Assembly (NCBI GenBank): GCA_024919175.1
Contig: CP103804.1
Coordinates: 744,001 to 808,000, forward strand
Length of the DNA: 64,000 nucleotides
Source: Clostridioides difficile
Lineage (GTDB): Bacteria; Bacillota; Clostridia; Peptostreptococcales; Peptostreptococcaceae
Direction of reading: 5' to 3'
Within the stretch, counting starts at the first letter, position 1. Each line of letters opens with the position of its first letter. A program made the translations under genes and the position numbers. The notes under the pieces were generated by a model. It was not told the DNA's origin. It did no database searches and was given only the letters and a program-made list of their open reading frames with translations. Shown one piece after another: positions 48,992 through 57,360 of this stretch.

Positions 48992-49060
48992 CACCAATAT
49001 TATCTTGGTGAACAAAACCAAAACAATAAAGAAAGAATAATATACAACAATTTCTTTATT
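48992..49060 (-). promoter_or_regulatory. Two inverted repeats upstream of hydC
   Basis: CACCAA-N7-TTGGTG lies at 48992-49010 and a perfect 10-bp repeat AATAAAGAAA/TTTCTTTATT (16-base loop) at 49025-49060, both in the 315-base gap before the hydrogenase operon. They could be operators or 5'-leader hairpins. I did not find a good match to the Rex operator TTGTTAA-N4-TTAACAA. The rest of the gap (to 49244) is A-rich with no gene. Confidence 0.45.
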
Positions 49061-49244
49061 CATAAAAACAATGCAAAAAAGTTACCTATTAAAAAAAAAC
49101 TATACTAGTCTATTATAATATAAAATAATTCAGAATAGTTAAAAAAAATAAAAAAAATGGACTGAATTCAATAAAAAAAAAATGATATATATAAAAAACT
49201 TTAAAAAATAAACCAAAAGGTAAAATTTTTATAAAATAAAAGAT

Positions 49245-50726
49245 TTATAAAACTGATGATAATAGTCTAGAAATTGATTCCTTGATTTTTATATAAGTAG
49301 ACCTAGAATTATATACATCTAATGTTATTTCTTTTGAGTCTAAAATATCATTTTCAAATATAACTCTTTGCTCTAATGCTTTTTTTGAAGAGTACATGAA
49401 AGCATTTACTTCAAAATTAAGCTCAAAGCTTCTTATATCCATATTAGCTGTTCCTATAGAACATATAGAGTCATCTATAACTATTGTTTTAGCATGTAAA
49501 AATGCATTTTCACCATAAGTGTAGATTTTAGCTCCAAATTTTAAAAGTTCTCCAGCATATGAATATGATGCCCAGTATACAAAAGGATGGTCAGGTTTAG
49601 AAGGAATCATAATTCTTACATCAACACCAGATAAACATGCTATTTTTAAAGTATCTATAAATGTTGAGTCAAGTATTAAATAAGGACTCTGTATATATAT
49701 ATACTTTCTAGCTTTCTGAATCATTTTAAGGTAACCATATTTAATTTCGTCTAGCTCTGATATATCTGGACCACTTGATACTATTTGAATCCCAATATTT
49801 TCAGAAGGACAATCAGAAGGTGTTTCACTTTCTACGAAGTACTTTTCTAAATCTAAATCTTCTTTAGTTGTATATCTCCAATCAAGGATAAATCTCATAT
49901 TTAGGTCAATTACACAATCACCAGTAAGTTTAGTATGTGTATCTCTCCATAGACCAAATTTTGGATTTCTACCTAGATATTCGTCTCCAACATTGTATCC
50001 ACCTACAAATCCTACTTTTCCATCAATGACAACAATTTTTCGGTGGTTTCTATAGTTTAAGTTAAAGTTTACAATTTTTAAGAATGATGGAAAGAAACTT
50101 CCAACTTTAACACCACTTTCTTTTAATCTAGAAAGTGTACTATTTTTTAGTGTTCTACCACCAACGGCGTCAAATAAAAGTCTTACTTCTACACCTTCTT
50201 TGGCCTTATCTACTAGAATGTCAATTATTTCAGTTCCGATTTTGTCATCTTTGAAAATGTAAAACTGTATGTTTATATATTTCTTTGCTTTCTTAAGTTC
50301 TTCAAGAAGAGTGTTAAAAAATTGACTAGACTCAGCGTAAATCCACACATCGTTATTATTGGTATAATGGGCATTATTTGAATTAGCTAATGCATAAATC
50401 ATATCCTTATGTTGATGTATTTCTGAATCAATTTCAGATGTAGATTGTAATTTAACCTGAGTATCTAATATATTGCTTTTGATTATCTTATCGTCCTTTT
50501 CTTTTACTCTAAACATATTGTTTTTTGAAATATTTCTACCAAAAGCCATATAAAGTATAAATCCAAGAGCTGGTATTAATACTAATATAAGAAGCCATGT
50601 TAGAGTTGTGTCTATATTTCTCTTTTCTCTAAAAATGAGATTTAGTATAACCATGAAATTAATTATATATATTGTAGTAACTGCTATTTCATATATTGAC
50701 ATTTCGAAAAATGATATATTAAACAT
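49245..50726 (-). CDS. cls: Cardiolipin synthase (phospholipase D family)
   Basis: About 493 residues. Condenses two phosphatidylglycerols to cardiolipin at the membrane. Two N-terminal membrane helices (about 8-30 and 40-60) are followed by two HKD motifs: HRKIVVIDGKVGFVGGYN (about 222-239) and HAKTIVIDDSICSIGTANMD (about 410-429). The open frame extends to 50786, but ATG at 50726 has an ideal AAGGAGGA site (complement of 50733-50740), so the shorter protein is chosen. It is divergent from the formate/nitrite-type channel gene. Confidence 0.94.
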   Translation of the reverse strand: MFNISFFEMSIYEIAVTTIYIINFMVILNLIFREKRNIDTTLTWLLILVLIPALGFILYMAFGRNISKNNMFRVKEKDDKIIKSNILDTQVKLQSTSEIDSEIHQHKDMIYALANSNNAHYTNNNDVWIYAESSQFFNTLLEELKKAKKYINIQFYIFKDDKIGTEIIDILVDKAKEGVEVRLLFDAVGGRTLKNSTLSRLKESGVKVGSFFPSFLKIVNFNLNYRNHRKIVVIDGKVGFVGGYNVGDEYLGRNPKFGLWRDTHTKLTGDCVIDLNMRFILDWRYTTKEDLDLEKYFVESETPSDCPSENIGIQIVSSGPDISELDEIKYGYLKMIQKARKYIYIQSPYLILDSTFIDTLKIACLSGVDVRIMIPSKPDHPFVYWASYSYAGELLKFGAKIYTYGENAFLHAKTIVIDDSICSIGTANMDIRSFELNFEVNAFMYSSKKALEQRVIFENDILDSKEITLDVYNSRSTYIKIKESISRLLSSVL

Positions 50727-51044
50727 AAAATTTCCTCCTTTTGGGTATTTAGTAAAATCAGTAATTATATATAATAACTCGAACATATATCTATTATATA
50801 TAATACCTCAATAATAAAAAAGTAAAATAAATAATCAAAAGGTAAATTTTTCAATTTAAATATAATTATTTCGAAATTAACAAAGTTAGTATATAATAAA
50901 TAATATAATTATATAAATACAGGTATATATAAGCATATAGAATATTTTTTATGTTAATAAAATTTATTATATATTATATTGTTATTATATAATTATTGTC
51001 ATAAAAAGACAAGGAAAAGTATAATTTTTAAGGGGGAAGGATTT
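50727..51044. other. Divergent intergenic region between cls and the FNT channel gene
   Basis: 318 bases, extremely AT-rich, with many TATAAT-like strings (for example 50892-50897) that make promoter calls unreliable. No open frame, hairpin terminator or conserved RNA is visible. It must hold promoters for both directions. Confidence 0.5.
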
Positions 51045-51815
51045 ATGAATAAAGGATTCTTGACACCTGGGGAAACTGCACAAGCAACTATAAGTGCAGG
51101 GATTAAAAAAGCAAACATTTCAACACAAAATGCAATTTTATTAGGTTTATTTGGAGGAGCATTTGTAGGTTTTGGGGCGTTGGGAAGTATGATAGTTAGT
51201 CAAACTTTTGGCAAAATAGACCCAGGAGTAGCTAGCTTTTTAAGTGCTATGGTATTTCCAGTAGGTCTTATGCTTGTGGTAGTAGCAGGGGCAGAGTTAT
51301 TCACTGGAAATACTTTAATGTTTATTCCACTTATGGACAAAAAAATAACATTAGGAAAAATGCTAAGAAACTGGGGACTAGTTTATTTTGCAAATCTAGT
51401 AGGTTCACTCCTTTTAGTGGCGCTTGTATATTATTCTTCTACATTAATAGGGGATGCAGCTACAAAAGCAATAGCTGTAGCAGAGGCTAAAGTTAATTCA
51501 ACAATAGTTTCAATGTTTCTAAAAGCAATACTTTGTAACATTTTAGTAGTTTTAGCTGTATGGATGGCTACAGCATCTCAAGACATAGTATCTAAATTAG
51601 CTTCATGTTGGACAGTAATAATGTTATTTGTGTTATGTGGATTCCAACATAGTGTTGCAAATATGTTTTTCATACCAATGGGAATGGTATTAGGAGCAGA
51701 CATTACTATGGTTCAATTAATCACTAATTTGGTATTTGTAACGCTTGGAAATGTAGTTGGGGGTTCTATAATAGTTGGGGGAATTTATTATCTTTGCTAT
51801 GTGAAAAATAGTTAG
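51045..51815 (+). CDS. Formate/nitrite transporter family channel
   Basis: About 256 residues with six membrane helices. Pentameric FNT channel for small monovalent anions, such as formate, nitrite or hydrosulfide. Family features are the conserved GGAFVGFGALGS region in the first helix (about 38-49), GLMLVVVAGAELFTGNTL (about 77-94; FTGN motif) and CGFQHSVANMFFIPMG (about 199-214). The start at ATG 51045 follows AGGGGGAAGG; the longer frame from 50979 adds a charged tail unlike the family. A nearby hydrogenase operon makes formate or hydrosulfide plausible, but the substrate cannot be read from sequence. Confidence 0.9.
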   Translation: MNKGFLTPGETAQATISAGIKKANISTQNAILLGLFGGAFVGFGALGSMIVSQTFGKIDPGVASFLSAMVFPVGLMLVVVAGAELFTGNTLMFIPLMDKKITLGKMLRNWGLVYFANLVGSLLLVALVYYSSTLIGDAATKAIAVAEAKVNSTIVSMFLKAILCNILVVLAVWMATASQDIVSKLASCWTVIMLFVLCGFQHSVANMFFIPMGMVLGADITMVQLITNLVFVTLGNVVGGSIIVGGIYYLCYVKNS

Positions 51816-51843
51816 ATAAATAATACGAATTAAATAGCCTTTT

Positions 51844-51878
51844 AAAGCATTGATATCAGCGATATTGATGCTTTTTTT
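51844..51878 (+). terminator. Intrinsic terminator after the FNT channel gene
   Basis: AAAGCAT (51844-51850) pairs with ATGCTTT (51868-51874), with an inner GATATC/GATAT extension, and the stem runs into seven T. Confidence 0.88.
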
Positions 51879-51935
51879 AAATTATTTATGTTCTTTTATA
51901 TATTGTTATTTTTTTTTTTTTACTTTATTATATAT

Positions 51936-52028
51936 TTATTGAATATAGTTTGGAATTAAAAAACTTAAAAATATGAAATCTGTATGATAAGCAAAATCAT
52001 ATATTATTGAATATAGTTAATACTATAT
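51936..52028. repeat. Direct repeat and palindrome upstream of murB
   Basis: TTATTGAATATAGTT occurs at 51936-51950 and again at 52004-52018. The second copy runs into a palindrome, ATATAGT-TAAT-ACTATAT (52011-52028), and a small TATGAT/ATCATA hairpin lies between them. This is about 60-150 bases before the murB start, a location fit for operator sites; high AT content makes chance possible. Confidence 0.45.
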
Positions 52029-52088
52029 ATTAATATAATTTAGATAATAATGACAACTGAAGTTTAGTATAATTTGGGAGGAAATACA

Positions 52089-53003
52089 ATGAATAATCAA
52101 GATATATATGAAAATTTATTAAATATATTAAGCAAAGACGATATAAAAATAGATGAACCTATGAAAAAACATATTTCATTTAGAGTTGGAGGGCCAGCAG
52201 ATATATTGGTTAGACCTAGAACTGAAGAACAACTAAAAAATGTACTTCAGTTAGTGAAAAAAGAATCTATTCCATATTTAATAATTGGAAATGGATCAAA
52301 TATTCTAATTAAAGATGGTGGAATAAGAGGCATAGTAATAGAACTTGCAGATAATTTTAATTCTTATGAGATAAAGGGTACTAAAATAATTGCTCAGTCA
52401 GGAGCTTTATTATCTGTTTTAGGTAAAGCTCTTCAAAAACAAGAATTAAAAGGGTTTGAGTTTGCCTCAGGTATACCTGGAACATTAGGTGGAGCATTAG
52501 CCATGAATGCAGGAGCATATGGTGGTGAAATGAAAGATATAGTAAAATCAGTAAGATTAATAGATATGGAAGGAAATATTTTTGAACTCTCAAATGAACA
52601 GATGGAATTTGGGTATAGAAAAAGTATAATAGCAAAAAATGGATATATAGCTTTATCAGCAGAAATAGATTTGCAAAAAGGAAATTATGATGAAATAAAA
52701 AGTTTAATGGATGATTTAACAACAAGAAGAACAACTAAGCAACCATTAAATTTTGCTAGCGCAGGAAGTACATTTAAAAGACCAACAGGATATTTTGCAG
52801 GGAAATTAATAGAAGAAACTGGACTAAGAGGACTTACTTTAAGAGGTGCTCAAGTATCTGAGAAGCATTGTGGATTTGTGGTTAATTTAGGAGAAGCAAG
52901 TGCTAAAGATATTTTAGACTTAATATATGTCATAAAAAGTGCTGTATATGCCAAGTTTGGAGTTATGTTGGAAGAAGAAGTCAAAATACTTGGAGAGGAT
53001 TAA
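52089..53003 (+). CDS. murB: UDP-N-acetylenolpyruvoylglucosamine reductase
   Basis: About 304 residues. Reduces UDP-GlcNAc-enolpyruvate to UDP-MurNAc with FAD and NADPH in peptidoglycan synthesis. FAD-binding motifs SFRVGGPADILV (about 29-40) and IGNGSNILI (about 71-79), the GIPGTLGGALAMNAGAYGGE loop (about 131-150), and the catalytic region ASAGSTFKRP (about 222-231) are present. ATG 52089 follows GGGAGG by 7 bases; the TTG frame start 15 bases earlier includes that site and is rejected. It heads a probable operon ending with whiA. Confidence 0.96.
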   Translation: MNNQDIYENLLNILSKDDIKIDEPMKKHISFRVGGPADILVRPRTEEQLKNVLQLVKKESIPYLIIGNGSNILIKDGGIRGIVIELADNFNSYEIKGTKIIAQSGALLSVLGKALQKQELKGFEFASGIPGTLGGALAMNAGAYGGEMKDIVKSVRLIDMEGNIFELSNEQMEFGYRKSIIAKNGYIALSAEIDLQKGNYDEIKSLMDDLTTRRTTKQPLNFASAGSTFKRPTGYFAGKLIEETGLRGLTLRGAQVSEKHCGFVVNLGEASAKDILDLIYVIKSAVYAKFGVMLEEEVKILGED

Positions 53004-53006
53004 CAA

Positions 53007-53720
53007 ATGAAAATATTGGCTGATTATCATACACATACATTATATAGTCATGGTAAGGGAACTATTGAAGATAATGTAAAGGTGGCCATTTCTAAAGGGA
53101 TAAAGACAATAGGAATATCAGACCATAGTTATAAGCATATTGCATATGGTGTAAAGACGAAAGATATTCATAAAATGAGAGAAGAAGTAAATTCTTTGAA
53201 TGATAAATATAGTGATATAAATATACTTTTGGGTATGGAGTGTAACATATTAGATGATAAAGGTAATATAGATATGGATGACAAATTTATAAAAGAACTT
53301 GACTATATCATGGCTGGATACCATTTTGGTTCTACTCCTACATCATTTGGAAGTTTATTAAATCATTGTAATAACTATATTTTTAAAACTGAAAAAGCCA
53401 AAGAGTATAATACTAAAGCTGTAATAAATGCAATGAACAATAATGATATTTTTGTAATTACTCATCCTGGTGATAAAGGTGATGTATATATAGAAGAAAT
53501 AGCAAAGGTGGCAAAAAAGACAAATACTAGACTTGAGATAAATAGTAGTCATTCTTTTTTAAATGCAAAACAAATAAACGAAATAAAAGAAATAGGAAAT
53601 AAATTTATAATAGGGTCAGATGCACATTGCCCAGAAAGAGTGGGTGATTTTAAACGAGCAATGAAAGCTGTATATGATTCAAATATGAATATATCATTAG
53701 TAGAAAATATTATACTGTAA
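53007..53720 (+). CDS. PHP-domain metal-dependent phosphoesterase
   Basis: 237 residues. The PHP superfamily uses a cluster of His and Asp to bind metals for phosphoester hydrolysis. Visible ligands: ADYHTHTLYSHGKG (about 4-17), ISDHSYKHI (about 37-45), MECN (about 76-79), ITHPGD near 150 and IGSDAHCPERVGDF near 209. It resembles the YcdX-type small phosphatase group. It starts three bases after murB, so it is co-translated. The substrate is unknown; the position between murB and rapZ is suggestive but not informative. Confidence 0.85.
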   Translation: MKILADYHTHTLYSHGKGTIEDNVKVAISKGIKTIGISDHSYKHIAYGVKTKDIHKMREEVNSLNDKYSDINILLGMECNILDDKGNIDMDDKFIKELDYIMAGYHFGSTPTSFGSLLNHCNNYIFKTEKAKEYNTKAVINAMNNNDIFVITHPGDKGDVYIEEIAKVAKKTNTRLEINSSHSFLNAKQINEIKEIGNKFIIGSDAHCPERVGDFKRAMKAVYDSNMNISLVENIIL

Positions 53721-53770
53721 TAACCAAAGATAAAAGTGTAATAAACAGAAGATAAAAGGAGGAGTTAGCA

Positions 53771-54628
53771 ATGAAATTTGTTATAGTTACAGGTCTTTCA
53801 GGGTCTGGAAAAAGTGAAACAATGAGAGCTTTAGAGGATATGGGATTTTATTGTGTAGATAATCTACCTCCTGCTTTGATAACTAAATTTGCAGAATTAT
53901 GTTATCAACCAAATTCAAGTATTGATAAAGTTGCCCTAGGTATTGATATAAGAGGAAGAAAGTTTTTTGAAGCTCTTCATGAGAGTTTGAACTACTTAGA
54001 AAAAGAAAATTATGAATATGAAATGGTGTATTTAGATTGTAATGATGATGTATTGTTAAAGAGATATAAAATGACAAGAAGAAATCACCCATTGGCGAAA
54101 GACATGCAAATTCCAGAAGGTATAAAAATGGAAAGAAAAATAATGGAGCCTTTAAAGGGATTTTCTACATGCATAATTGACACAACTAATATGAAACCGA
54201 AAGACCTCAAGGAAGAAATAAAGAAAATATACTCTTCTGGTGAAGAGAATCCTAATCTAACTATATCTGTAGTATCTTTTGGGTTTAAACATGGTATACT
54301 TGCTGATGCAGATTTAGTATTCGATGTAAGATTTCTTCCTAATCCCTATTATGTTGAAGAGTTGAGATCTAAAACTGGTGATGATAAAGAAGTTAGAGAT
54401 TATGTCATGAATTCTAAAATTAGTGAAGAATTTTATGTGAAACTTTTAGATATGATTCATTTCCTAGTACCTCAATATATAGAAGAAGGAAAACAACATT
54501 TAGTAATTGGTGTAGGATGCACAGGTGGCAGACATAGGTCAGTTACTATAACAAATCTTATAGCGGAGGATTTATCTAATAAAGGATATAGAGTTGTAAA
54601 AAAACACAGAGACTCTATGTTACGATAA
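53771..54628 (+). CDS. rapZ: RapZ/YvcJ family nucleotide-binding protein
   Basis: 285 residues. The Gram-positive homologues (YvcJ) bind and hydrolyse ATP or GTP; the Gram-negative RapZ is an RNase adaptor. Walker A GLSGSGKSETMRALEDMGF (8-26), VDNLPPAL (about 29-36), a Walker B-like VALGIDIRGR, and the conserved C-terminal GCTGGRHRSVTI (about 243-254) match the family. AAAGGAGGAG precedes ATG 53771. The stop overlaps the yvcK region. This gene block is conserved in Firmicutes. Confidence 0.93.
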   Translation: MKFVIVTGLSGSGKSETMRALEDMGFYCVDNLPPALITKFAELCYQPNSSIDKVALGIDIRGRKFFEALHESLNYLEKENYEYEMVYLDCNDDVLLKRYKMTRRNHPLAKDMQIPEGIKMERKIMEPLKGFSTCIIDTTNMKPKDLKEEIKKIYSSGEENPNLTISVVSFGFKHGILADADLVFDVRFLPNPYYVEELRSKTGDDKEVRDYVMNSKISEEFYVKLLDMIHFLVPQYIEEGKQHLVIGVGCTGGRHRSVTITNLIAEDLSNKGYRVVKKHRDSMLR

Positions 54629-54639
54629 TGGAGGCAAAC

Positions 54640-55746
54640 ATGGCTAAATTACTTATTATTGTAGGAATTTTAGGTTGGATTGCATTAATTGTATCGTTAT
54701 TTATATATAAGAAAGCAAAAAATGAAAAAGTAAGGCTATTTCAGAGGTCTGTTATTGAAAATAGAGACCCCAATGTAGTAGTAATAGGCGGAGGAACTGG
54801 TCAATCAGTGTTTCTGAGAGGGCTTAAACATTCTACACAGAATATAACTGCAATTGTTACTGTTGCTGATGATGGTGGAGGTTCAGGAGTATTAAGAGAA
54901 GACTTAGGCATGCTCCCACCAGGAGATATAAGAAATTGCCTATTAGCGCTTGCAAATATAGAACCAACTATGAATGAAGTTATGCAATATAGGTTTACAG
55001 AAGGACTTTTAAAAGGCCAAAGTTTTGGAAATCTATTTTTAGCTGCTATGAATGGATTATATGGAAACTTTGAAAAAGCTGTGTATAAATTAAGTGAGAT
55101 TTTTGCTATAACAGGTAGGGTTTTGCCAGTAACACTAGAAGATGTAAACTTAGTTGCTAAATTAAAAAATGGCGAAATAGTAAATGGTGAATCTAGTATA
55201 CCTGAAGAATCAAAAAGTCAAAAAAGTTCTATTGACGAAATTTTCTTGAATCCTAAAGATGTAAAACCATTAGGAGATGTTATTGCATCTATTTATGATG
55301 CTGATATTATAATTATGGGTCCTGGAAGTTTATATACAAGTATAATACCAAATTTACTTGTAGATGGTGTTGTGGACGCTATTAAAGCCTCTCAAGCACC
55401 AAAAGTGTATATATCAAATATAATGACTCAACCAGGAGAAACAGAAGGATATAATGTATTAGAACATGTTAATGCGATAATAAAGCATACTGACAATAAT
55501 TTAATAGATTATGTGATAGCGAATAACGAAATATTGCCAGAAGGAATGCTTGATTTATATAAACAAGATGGAGCAGAACAGGTTTTACTAGATAAAAAAC
55601 AAAAAGATAAGTTAAGAGAGAAGGGTATAAAAACTGTAGAAAAAAATTTAATTGAAATAAAAAATAATTATATAAGACATGATGCAAAATATATATCTAA
55701 CATAGTTATTGAGTTAGCCCTAAATCATAATTACAACAAAAGTTAG
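54640..55746 (+). CDS. yvcK: YvcK/GlmR-type regulatory protein (CofD-like fold)
   Basis: About 368 residues. In Bacillus, YvcK (GlmR) binds UDP-GlcNAc and steers carbon into cell-wall precursors. The family motif VVIGGGTGQSVFLRGLK (about 46-62), VTVADDGGGSGVLREDL (about 73-89) and PPGDIRNCLLAL (about 93-104) are clear. This copy has an extra N-terminal membrane helix (about 4-24), as in many clostridial forms, so it is probably tethered to the membrane. ATG 54640 is preferred over 54628 because GGAGG lies between the two. Confidence 0.92.
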   Translation: MAKLLIIVGILGWIALIVSLFIYKKAKNEKVRLFQRSVIENRDPNVVVIGGGTGQSVFLRGLKHSTQNITAIVTVADDGGGSGVLREDLGMLPPGDIRNCLLALANIEPTMNEVMQYRFTEGLLKGQSFGNLFLAAMNGLYGNFEKAVYKLSEIFAITGRVLPVTLEDVNLVAKLKNGEIVNGESSIPEESKSQKSSIDEIFLNPKDVKPLGDVIASIYDADIIIMGPGSLYTSIIPNLLVDGVVDAIKASQAPKVYISNIMTQPGETEGYNVLEHVNAIIKHTDNNLIDYVIANNEILPEGMLDLYKQDGAEQVLLDKKQKDKLREKGIKTVEKNLIEIKNNYIRHDAKYISNIVIELALNHNYNKS

Positions 55747-55751
55747 TAAAA

Positions 55752-55782
55752 AAGGATTTTAAAAAAAAGTGTAGAAATCCTT
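55752..55782 (+). other. Hairpin between yvcK and the Nudix gene
   Basis: AAGGATTT (55752-55759) pairs with AAATCCTT (55775-55782) in the 68-base gap. No proper T-tract follows, so it may only partly reduce read-through into the Nudix gene and whiA. Confidence 0.45.
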
Positions 55783-55814
55783 ATCATTATGTTAGTTTTA
55801 AGGAGTGAACATCG

Positions 55815-56240
55815 ATGAGAGAAGAGGTTAGTGCTGGTGGTGTAGTCCTGTTTGGCAATACGATTCTTTTACTAAGGAAGTTCAATGGAGATTGGGTGCT
55901 ACCCAAAGGAAAAGTAGAAGAAGGGGAAAATAACCAAGAGGCAGCATTACGTGAAGTAAGTGAAGAAACTGGAGTAAAAGCAGATATATTGAAATATTTA
56001 GGTGAAATACACTATACATTCAAAGAAAACTGGGATGAAAACAGAGCAGTTCATAAAACAGTTTTTTGGTACTTAATGCAAGCGAAAAATATGGATACTA
56101 TTCCACAAAAAGAGGAAGGCTTTATTGATGCTAAATTTATCCATCTAGATAGAGTGGTAGACCTAGCTAGGTATGATGATGAAAAGGAGATAATAAAGGT
56201 TGCCTTACAAGAAATAAAAAAAAGGTTAAAGAAAAATTAG
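55815..56240 (+). CDS. Nudix hydrolase
   Basis: 141 residues. Nudix box GKVEEGENNQEAALREVSEETG fits GX5EX7REUXEEXGU (about residues 31-53). The start REEVSAGGVVLFGN and the YTFKENWDENRAVHKTVFWYLM strand region resemble small Ap4A/NTP-type hydrolases. It is placed between yvcK and whiA; in Bacillus a Nudix gene (yvcI) sits at the other end of the same block, so the association is conserved though order differs. The substrate cannot be told. Confidence 0.9.
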   Translation: MREEVSAGGVVLFGNTILLLRKFNGDWVLPKGKVEEGENNQEAALREVSEETGVKADILKYLGEIHYTFKENWDENRAVHKTVFWYLMQAKNMDTIPQKEEGFIDAKFIHLDRVVDLARYDDEKEIIKVALQEIKKRLKKN

Positions 56241-56256
56241 TTAATGGGTGATATAT

Positions 56257-57207
56257 ATGTCTTTTTCAACTGAAACCAAAAATGAACTAGCGAGAATTGT
56301 ATCTGAGAATGAATGTTGTAATATAGCTGAACTGTCAGCTCTAGTTAAATCAGGGGGAAGTATACAAATTGTTGGATATAAAAAACTAAATTTAAAAATA
56401 ACAACAGAATTAAATTCAATAGCCCGTAAAGTCTTTAAACTATTAAAAAAGAATTTCAGCATAAATACTACAATTTCTGTAAATAAAAATCAAATGTTAA
56501 AGAGAAATAATAGTTATGTGTTAATGGTAACAAGTGAAATGGGTTCAGAAATGTTATTAAAAAAGTTAGGTGTATTGGAAGAAAAAGAGGGATTTTTTAC
56601 TATAAATAGAGTTCCAGAAAGTTTGGTTAAACATGATGGATGTAAAAGAGCCTTTATAAGAGGAGCTTTTCTTGGGGGAGGTTCTATAAGTGACCCAGAA
56701 AAAAACTATCATATGGAATTTGTAACTAACAATGAGGATTTTGCAGAGTCACTAAAAGAACTTATAAATTCTTTAGGCTTTAATAGTAAAATTGTGGCTA
56801 GAAAAAATAATTATGTTGTTTATCTTAAAGAGAGTGAACAAATATCAGATTTGTTAAGTATTATAGGAGGACACCACGCTCTTTTAAGTCTCCAAAATAC
56901 TAAAATAGTAAAAGAAATGAGAAATAATGTAAACAGAATAGTAAATTGCGAGACAGCTAACCTTTCTAAAACAGTAAATGCAGCTGTAAGACAAGTAGAA
57001 AATATTAGACTAATACAAGAGACTATAGGGATTAGTAGCTTACCAGAAAATTTACAAGAAATAGCCAAGATTAGAATTGAGTATGAAGATATGACTCTCA
57101 AGGAGCTTGGAGAGATGTTAGACCCGCCAATAGGAAAATCTGGTGTCAATCATAGACTTAGAAAAATAGAAGAAATCGCAACAGACTTGAAAAAAAAATC
57201 ATTATAA
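56257..57207 (+). CDS. whiA: WhiA family DNA-binding regulator
   Basis: About 316 residues. WhiA combines an N-terminal degenerate LAGLIDADG homing-endonuclease fold with a C-terminal helix-turn-helix; it affects cell division and chromosome organisation in Firmicutes. Start SFSTETKNELARI, KHDGCKRAFIRGAFLGGGSISDPEKNYHMEF split across residues ~125-155, and the C-terminal LKELGEMLDPPIGKSGVNHRLRKI (about 283-306) are diagnostic. ATG 56257 is favoured over the GTG at 56248, which overlaps the GGGTGAT ribosome-binding site. No crh gene follows, unlike Bacillus. Confidence 0.95.
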   Translation: MSFSTETKNELARIVSENECCNIAELSALVKSGGSIQIVGYKKLNLKITTELNSIARKVFKLLKKNFSINTTISVNKNQMLKRNNSYVLMVTSEMGSEMLLKKLGVLEEKEGFFTINRVPESLVKHDGCKRAFIRGAFLGGGSISDPEKNYHMEFVTNNEDFAESLKELINSLGFNSKIVARKNNYVVYLKESEQISDLLSIIGGHHALLSLQNTKIVKEMRNNVNRIVNCETANLSKTVNAAVRQVENIRLIQETIGISSLPENLQEIAKIRIEYEDMTLKELGEMLDPPIGKSGVNHRLRKIEEIATDLKKKSL

Positions 57208-57223
57208 TAAATTTGAGGGGACA

Positions 57224-57289
57224 ATCTCAAAATAAGAATTAATTTCAACATATAGGGCTATAGGTGGAAGTTAATTCCTATTTTGAGAT
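57224..57289. repeat. Long hairpin upstream of dnaE
   Basis: A 23-bp inverted repeat (57224-57246 with 57267-57289) has one mismatch and one G-U pair, with a 20-base loop. It lies in the gap between whiA and dnaE, about 70 bases before the dnaE start. T-rich sequence follows only after a gap, so it may be a weak terminator, a leader structure for dnaE or a small repeat element. Confidence 0.65.
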
Positions 57290-57360
57290 AAAAGTCTCTG
57301 TTTTTGTTTTAAGACATATATTTGTGGTAAAATTAAATTTATAAAACAGGAGGTGATTTA

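Noticed and set aside
48930..49244. Rex operator upstream of hydC
   Set aside because: No good match to TTGTTAA-N4-TTAACAA; the repeats found have different sequences.
50727..50786. N-terminal extension of cardiolipin synthase
   Set aside because: The extension covers the AAGGAGGA site of the internal start and adds a sequence unlike the usual membrane-helix beginning.
51909..51921. T-homopolymer of about 13 bases
   Set aside because: It is not next to a stem and is common in AT-rich gaps; the real terminator lies upstream at 51844-51878.
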